In this document: positions 59,073-64,000 of the stretch, piece by piece
Layout of the letters: every line of letters starts with the position of its first letter
How positions within the stretch are numbered: the first letter of the stretch is position 1
Assembly (NCBI GenBank): GCA_963691815.1
Contig: OY829661.1
Location: 23,588,500 to 23,652,499, forward strand
Direction: 5' to 3'
Length of the DNA: 64,000 bases
DNA from: Echiichthys vipera
Taxonomy: Eukaryota > Chordata > Actinopteri > Perciformes > Trachinidae
Program-made: the position numbers and the translations under genes
The notes under the pieces: generated by a model
Told to the model about the DNA's origin: nothing
Database searches by the model: none
What the model saw: only the letters and a program-made list of their open reading frames with translations

Positions 59073-59413
59073 GGCCGGACCAATAAAAACACCCAATTTA
59101 AACGATTTCTTATGATTAAAGGGGCGTTGACTATCGGTCTATCTGTTCTCCACCATTTTCCTTACCCTCCTCGCAATCCCTCGTGCCACCACTTCCCACC
59201 CCACCTCCCTCTTACTGTCTTTCTCCGTCCCCCCTCTCCCCTCTCCTCCCTTACTCCCCCACCCACCCGAGTGTGTTCTGGGACCCGCTAATTCAAAAAC
59301 CAAGCGGCACCTCATATCTGCGATCAGTCGGGTTTAACCAAACCCCCTTAGCCTGTCGACATATCCCGAGTTCAAAGAAGACAAAAGAAGTGTGGCTGTG
59401 GGAACAGTCATCA
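59073..59413. other. pyrimidine-rich non-coding stretch
   Basis: The + strand is mostly C/T at 59150-59265. It keeps a long but low-complexity frame open; no gene. Confidence 0.6.
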
Positions 59414-59438
59414 CCCCCCCCCCCCCCCCCCCCAACAC

Positions 59439-59480
<42 letters not shown>

Positions 59481-59490
59481 ACACACACAC
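59414..59490. repeat. poly-C followed by (CA)n
   Basis: C20 at 59414-59433, then AA, then CA repeats with one CG and one CC interruption to about 59490. Mirror image of the TG/poly-G tract at 7660-7691. Confidence 0.97.
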
Positions 59491-60051
59491 CCCTTCTGCT
59501 CCCCCTAAATCTTTTAATCATGACACTGACGGAAACATTTTTTCCTCTCCTATCTCCCTTGATATGCCAGTATTTTCTGTTCTCCCTCTCTTTCTTCTTG
59601 TGTATTTAACAGCCCCCTTGCTTTCCGATCCTTCTTCTTCTCTCTATTTGACAGCATCACCCCCCCATCTCCCCCTCCAGCCCTTGTCTGCCTACTGTAG
59701 AGCCTTAATGAGTACACTGGCAATGCCTGTAAATTATTCAATAACTGGGAGAAGAATCTCTGATCACCCCCTTCCCTCTTGTTATTCCGAAAATAGACTA
59801 TCTTGTGTTGGGAGTGAATCATTCACAGCTATTAGAAATTGAGATGCTCATTGTTTCATCCTGATAGAGAAGTGAGCGCCAGATTTGAAATATTGGGACC
59901 ATTATGATCCTATTACTTTGCATTTTCTGCCGGCAGCCTGCGGAAGCAGTAATGTGTCATCTGTGGCTCTGGGTGTCTCTCTTAAAAAATAACCTTCATG
60001 AAATCATCATTGTTCTCTAAAATCTGCGAAAATAACTCTAATGATTACATT
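59491..60051. other. low-repeat non-coding DNA, CNE-like
   Basis: 59690-60050 lacks repeats and coding frames and leads directly into the second duplicated module. Words include CTGTAAATTATTCAATAACT and TTTGCATTTTCTGCCGGCAG. Confidence 0.4.
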
Positions 60052-60139
60052 ATTCACCCGGGTGACTTAAATAGCATTGTATGATTTGTTTATTATGCAA
60101 AATGCTGTCCTTGCAAGCGTTGTCATTTTTGATGAAATC
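60052..60139. promoter_or_regulatory. duplicated CNE-like module, copy 2
   Basis: Same orientation as 58152-58236, about 1.9 kb away and roughly 75% identical by eye, with one or two small indels. The core TATTATGCAAAATGCT keeps TTATGCAAA, but the octamer's final T is A. The conserved words are spaced along the whole module rather than at its ends, unlike a DNA transposon. Confidence 0.5.
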
Positions 60140-60303
60140 TTTGTCCTCTACTACATCGATTTTGATTTCTTAGCTTTAGGGATGGCTTTAGGATCAGTCT
60201 AGCAGTCAGTCAAGACTCAAATGCAATTTCTCTCAACAGTTATTGGAAGACTGTTGATTACTTTTTGCACAGTCAAGCGTCTCCACCAGGTTCCCGTTTG
60301 TGG

Positions 60304-60366
60304 TTTTGAGTGAAATGTCTTAATGGATGGATTCCTGCAGACATTCATGTCCCTCTTAGGGTGAAT
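60304..60366. repeat. dispersed repeat fragment
   Basis: GAGTGAAATGTCT, TGGATGGATTCCTGCAGACA and TTCATGTCCCTCTTAGG match the repeat at 53016-53272. Confidence 0.55.
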
Positions 60367-60376
60367 GGCAGATGCT

Positions 60377-60419
60377 ACTCTGAAACTTGACATATACTAG
60401 ATATGTCGAGTTTCAGAGT
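60377..60419. repeat. 19-bp near-perfect hairpin, 5-nt loop
   Basis: ACTCTGAAACTTGACATAT (60377-60395), loop ACTAG, then ATATGTCGAGTTTCAGAGT (60401-60419). One pair mismatches in DNA (T/G) and would be a U-G wobble in + strand RNA, so the RNA stem would be continuous. Confidence 0.85.
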
Positions 60420-61189
60420 TTTTGGAGCTTTACTCATACTAGAAAGTAAGAGTCAGTTTATCTTGCACTGTGCTGCATCGACCATTGGAGCATATATATT
60501 ATTAAAACCTGTCTCCAACACCAAAGTCCACCAACTTTATGGATGTGCAAGACTAAATCGATGCAGTGCCCTTTAAAAAAATGTTTTACCACATTGTTGT
60601 GACCATACTTTGAAACTTCAAAGCCAAACATAACTCCTTAACCAAACCCTAATCCAACCAAAATTGAAAATGTATTTTTATTTTTAATGTAATGTATCCT
60701 CATTGTTTATGTTACTGACTTGCTTTTCTAAGGATATAAGATGTACACATCCATACATGATGAGTTATAATCCCTGTTAAAAGTACTGTAATATAAACTG
60801 GGCTATAGCTATTTATTTTTCTAAAAGAAATCAATAAAGCCCTCTAAACTTGACGGGAAGCCAATGTCAGGCAGTGAAAGTGGGAGATATCTGATCCCTT
60901 CATTTAGTTAAAAGGTAAAAGCCTTGCTGCTGCAAAAAGTGTTAAGAGGTCTAAGCCCTAGTCTAAGGTCAAAATAATTAAAGTATGGTATGAATGGTGT
61001 TTCCATACGCTTGTTTACATGTTCTATAATTATGAAAAAAGTAAGTAATGTTTTTATGTAGGAGGAATGAAATGACACCTACCAGTTGGCACCCTCCTGC
61101 AATAAACACAAGGAATTGATTTTTGCACCATTATAACTCTAGCTCTCTTTTTAAAAACTTGGTTAAGGGTTGCATTAGACACAAGCCCC
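60420..61189. other. non-coding stretch, no gene seen
   Basis: Nothing recognised. Confidence 0.5.
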
Positions 61190-61380
61190 CACCGCAGCGA
61201 CTTCCTGGTTGATCCAATACGGAAGTGCCAAAAACTGCAGTTCTCCGAGTGTCCAGTAGGAGTAATTTGCACAATAGAGCAGTTTCTCATTGACCCCTAT
61301 GTTAAACAAGCCTATTTTCACGGCATAATTAAACCTATTAGGATTCGGGCCGTGAGGGTTGGTGTTTTACAGTCTATGAG
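61190..61380. repeat. dispersed repeat fragment
   Basis: GCGACTTCCTGGTTGATCCA, ATACGGAAGTGCCAAAAACT, GCAGTTCTCCGAGTG and CTCATTGACCCCTATGTTAA match a familiar teleost repeat. It ends with TTTTACAGTCTATGAGC, a CATAGACTGTA-type terminus. Confidence 0.5.
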
Positions 61381-61714
61381 CTTGGTACTATGTTAAATAT
61401 CAGTTTAAATCATTGATCATAAACGCTGGCTGCCTGCATTTGACCACCGGAGCCGGTGTAGTCTCCCCTAGAGACACGGGACTCCCACTCCCGTTTTTCT
61501 AGTAACGTCTTCTGTTGGCATAGCTCCTGGGCGGTGGAGCTAATGTAAGCTAATGTGGCTAATTCTGTAAACGTCACCCAGACGGCCGTATCTCCCCAAC
61601 CCAGGAGTCAAAGTTTGACAAGATGGCAGCTCCCAGAGGCGAATATGATTGGATCAAGTTGAGAAAATGGGCCCCAGAAAAGAGGCTACGTCCATTTTTT
61701 ATACAGTCTATGGT
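61381..61714. mobile_element. CATAGACTGTAT-family element, right end intact
   Basis: Ends CGTCCATTTTTTATACAGTC then TATGG, the complement of a CCATAGACTGTATAAAAAA terminus. Interior words AAGATGGCAGCTCCCAGAGG and AAAATGGGCCCC fit this family. No matching left end in the expected opposite orientation was found; the left neighbour ends in a similar terminus pointing the same way. Confidence 0.5.
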
Positions 61715-62440
61715 TAGACACTGTATTGGACCATAATGCACCTGAACTGTAACATATAATATTATCTATCTATCTGCCTCACCAGTACCAATAAAAAAAG
61801 CTGATTTGAATGTCGCCATATGATTGAATGGTCGTTGTCATTTGCTTATCACTGTCATAAATATGAGGCGGTATGGTCCTACTCTACTTCCTTGGCTCGA
61901 TAGGCCATTTATCATCTATTCTGTTGGTAAACTGGATCACCCATCCAATATATACAGGATTTTAATCCCATCCAGTAGAGCTTTGTATCCAATCAGCGTC
62001 CATTCATCTGTGAAACTAAAATTCAATGGCGACTTTTTAACGGGACGTCTAGGACTATGAAAAGTGATGCCAAGGGGTCCTAATGTCAACCTTTACCATG
62101 TGAATAGATGCTAATCGCCTTCTTAACTGACTGGTAGGTATAGCAGGCCCCTTCTGACCCAAATGCTGATTACAACTGATTGCACTTTTAATGGAGTTAT
62201 AATGTCTGAGGCTTTATATCAAGCTGTGTATCAAAATGGAAATCTTCAAACTTTTTAGTTTATTGTAATATAGTGTCATCTTATAGTGGAAAATCTGTTG
62301 GACAGCTCCAGTTGTATATCAAAACAACACTGCCATAAGAAAGAAATGCCTCCCAGAAAGCACGGTACTAAAGATCACAGAGGAAATTGACATTTTGTAT
62401 AGGCTCAGCATATTCATCTCAACCATCCACCAGTAGCTGC
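61715..62440. other. non-coding stretch, no gene seen
   Basis: Short ATCT run at 61762-61776. Nothing else. Confidence 0.5.
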
Positions 62441-62450
62441 GCACACACAC

Positions 62451-62517
<67 letters not shown>
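62441..62517. repeat. (CA)n array
   Basis: About thirty-eight CA units with one CG interruption. Confidence 0.98.
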
Positions 62518-62518
<1 letters not shown>

Positions 62519-63644
62519 CGCCCAGAACCAACCACTCCATCATATGAGGTGTCAGAAGAGGATCAAGAGATGATGAAACAGCTTCATGTGCCATATAAGA
62601 CGCTGTGCTTTTGATCAGATCCCCAACCCCCACCTCCTCTTTCTCTCCCGCTGCTTCCCTCCTATTTCCCAGATGATGTGGGGAGGAAACGTGCCTCCCT
62701 GAAAATGCAACAGAACAAACAAATGAGATTGGGTGTGCTGACCTCACTTTGCAATCTCCCGTGAAATCTGACTTCTAAACGCAGGCATAGTGTTAAAGGA
62801 GATCTTCTGTGTTTGGTGTGTGAAAAAAGAGCATGTTTTGTTGCAAGAAAGAGAAAGAAAGAAATTCATAATTCATGATTCTGGGATAAAATGTATGACC
62901 TGATTAATTAGTGGATATGGTGAGAGCTCAGAGGGGAGGAGATGGAGACAGAAAAGTAGTGGGAGGGAGCCAGTGTGTGATAACAAGGAAGATGGATTAT
63001 CCTTCTTGTGTGCAGAAGGTGAAAGCACATTCATTCTCTGTACTTTTCACTTCGTTTTTATGTGTATACTTTTGCACATTTGCGAGCTCACGTGAACATC
63101 ACCATTGCTGTGCATCAGTATATGCCCGGGAAAGATCACACAGCTCACATAAACATTATGATAATGAATTCTACTTGTCTTTTTTCCTACTTCAACGTGA
63201 AGAAAACCAGCCAGAAAACAAGCCAACAGTATCTGCGGTGATTGTGTGCAGCCCCTTTCTAAGACAACAAACAAAGTCATTTGTCAGAGGCATATCTGTT
63301 AAAGGACAACTCGGCTGATTTATCATTGCACTCCAATAACACTGCCGGACACAAGATGGACATCTTATTATTCCGCACCTTCTTCATCTTTGTCAAAATA
63401 TGACACCGACATTCCCCACAATGCAACTCATCTGTTGACAGTGTGGTCAGAGATTCGGGTGTGTTATGCTACTAATGCAATGTAGCTCAAACTGAGATGA
63501 AGAATGGCTACAGGGGTTTGGTATGCTCACTTCTTTCTAATGCCACACCCCTAAGGTTTTTCTTCCTACATAGTCTTCCAGCCCTGACTTGACATCACTT
63601 GAGGCAGTTTGCATTCGGCTCTTCTGTCATAACCCACATGCTCA
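62518..63644. other. non-coding stretch, no gene seen
   Basis: GAAA-rich patch at 62845-62862, then GAAATTCATAATTCATGATT and GATTAATTAGTGG. The frame at 62911-63318 (135 codons) has no recognisable domain. Confidence 0.45.
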
Positions 63645-63836
63645 TTAAAGCTGCAGTAGGTGAAAAAAACAAAAACGATTTCGAAGTAGAGTGAGATCTC
63701 TAAAGTGTGAAAACAGAGCAAGAGTAGGTGCAAAAGTCTGGTTTTCTCTCAGAACACTTTTATTACATATGATGAAAGATTATTATGGATTTCTTTGTCC
63801 AATATCACCAAAATAAAATGCCTACCCCAGGTTTAA
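63645..63836. mobile_element. 192-bp TTAA-ended MITE
   Basis: Left TTAAAGCTGCAGTAGGT and right (opposite strand) TTAAACCTGGGGTAGGC are inverted repeats with TTAA at both extremes. Non-coding interior. Family recognised as frequent in fish. Confidence 0.7.
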
Positions 63837-63837
63837 G

Positions 63838-64000
63838 ACCATAGACACGACTCCATCTCCTCCCACTGCCCAATAGTGAAGCCCGGATATCCCAGATAAG
63901 GGTGCCACCATGTTGTCATTTTGCAACCAGAGTCTGCACAGTAGTAATTGACCGGTAGAGTCTCATCATCAACGTCCCCTCCATACACCCCGACCAATTG
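63838..64000. mobile_element. CATAGACTGTAT-family element, cut by window end
   Basis: Starts CCATAGACACGACTCCATCT and continues TCCTCCCACTGCCCAATAGT, GAAGCCCGGATATCCCAGAT, CGTCCCCTCCATACACCCCG. These are the words of the left part of this family in order. It directly abuts the MITE that ends at 63836; the right end lies outside the window. Confidence 0.65.

Noticed and set aside
59183..59842. Longest open frame of the window, 219 codons, + strand
   Set aside because: It is kept open by a pyrimidine-rich tract, poly-C (proline run) and CA repeat (His/Thr run). There is no conserved domain and composition is entirely low-complexity.
60377..60419. microRNA precursor
   Set aside because: The stem is only 19 bp with a 5-nt loop, too short for a Drosha/Dicer substrate. 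Kept as a hairpin finding only.

Overview
This window reads as repeat-rich, gene-poor DNA from a ray-finned (teleost) fish, most likely a percomorph. That call rests on repeat families I recognise: a V-SINE-type element with its conserved central domain (51.3 kb), tRNA-headed SINEs whose 3' tails end in GGGAC(A)AATAAAG, L2-like LINE 3' ends, a Tc1-type transposase relic, palindromic TTAA-ended foldback elements, and thirteen or so CA/TG arrays, some 150-190 bp long. No open reading frame looks like a host protein-coding gene. The longest ones are translations of simple repeats or of C-rich and pyrimidine-rich tracts. I found no tRNA, rRNA, snRNA or CRISPR structure. The window could be intergenic or lie in a very long intron; the sequence alone does not decide.

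Layout. 0-3.2 kb: three minus-strand SINEs, the first two inside a nearly perfect 732-bp tandem duplication. 4.9-5.7 kb: an inverted-arm element carrying an ACGC array. 7.1-9.0 kb: a LINE 3' end and a well-formed solo LTR, both minus strand. 10.6-14.7 kb: very long CA/TG arrays, a pyrimidine tract, and a SINE tail expanded into (CATC)n. 14.9-18.6 kb: a second LINE 3' end, a broken Tc1-type transposase and a 640-bp TTAA-ended element. 20.8-22.2 kb: an LTR-like piece, a hAT-like element and a 9-bp minisatellite. 22.2-23.9 kb: an AT-rich, repeat-poor stretch full of TAAT/ATTA cores. 24-28.4 kb: SINE remnants, a foldback element and an L2-type ORF2 C-terminus. 28.4-34.1 kb: mostly quiet. 34.1-43.6 kb: foldbacks and DNA-element relics, including one apparently split by a ~970-bp insertion. 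45-46.2 kb: a 24-bp minisatellite split by ~950 bp. 49.4-56.2 kb: a dense nest of SINEs and non-autonomous DNA elements. 56.3-60.3 kb: a low-repeat block with CNE-like sequence, including a duplicated ~85-bp module 1.9 kb apart that carries TTATGCAAA. 61-64 kb: further non-autonomous elements, the last cut by the window edge.

Nothing here forms an operon or pathway. The useful content is (i) mobile-element history (nesting, SINE-associated duplication, shared SINE/LINE tails, microsatellites born inside elements) and (ii) a few non-repetitive candidates for regulatory DNA, of which the 58.15/60.05 kb pair is the best. Family assignments come from memory of teleost repeats, without any database search; alignments were done by eye.
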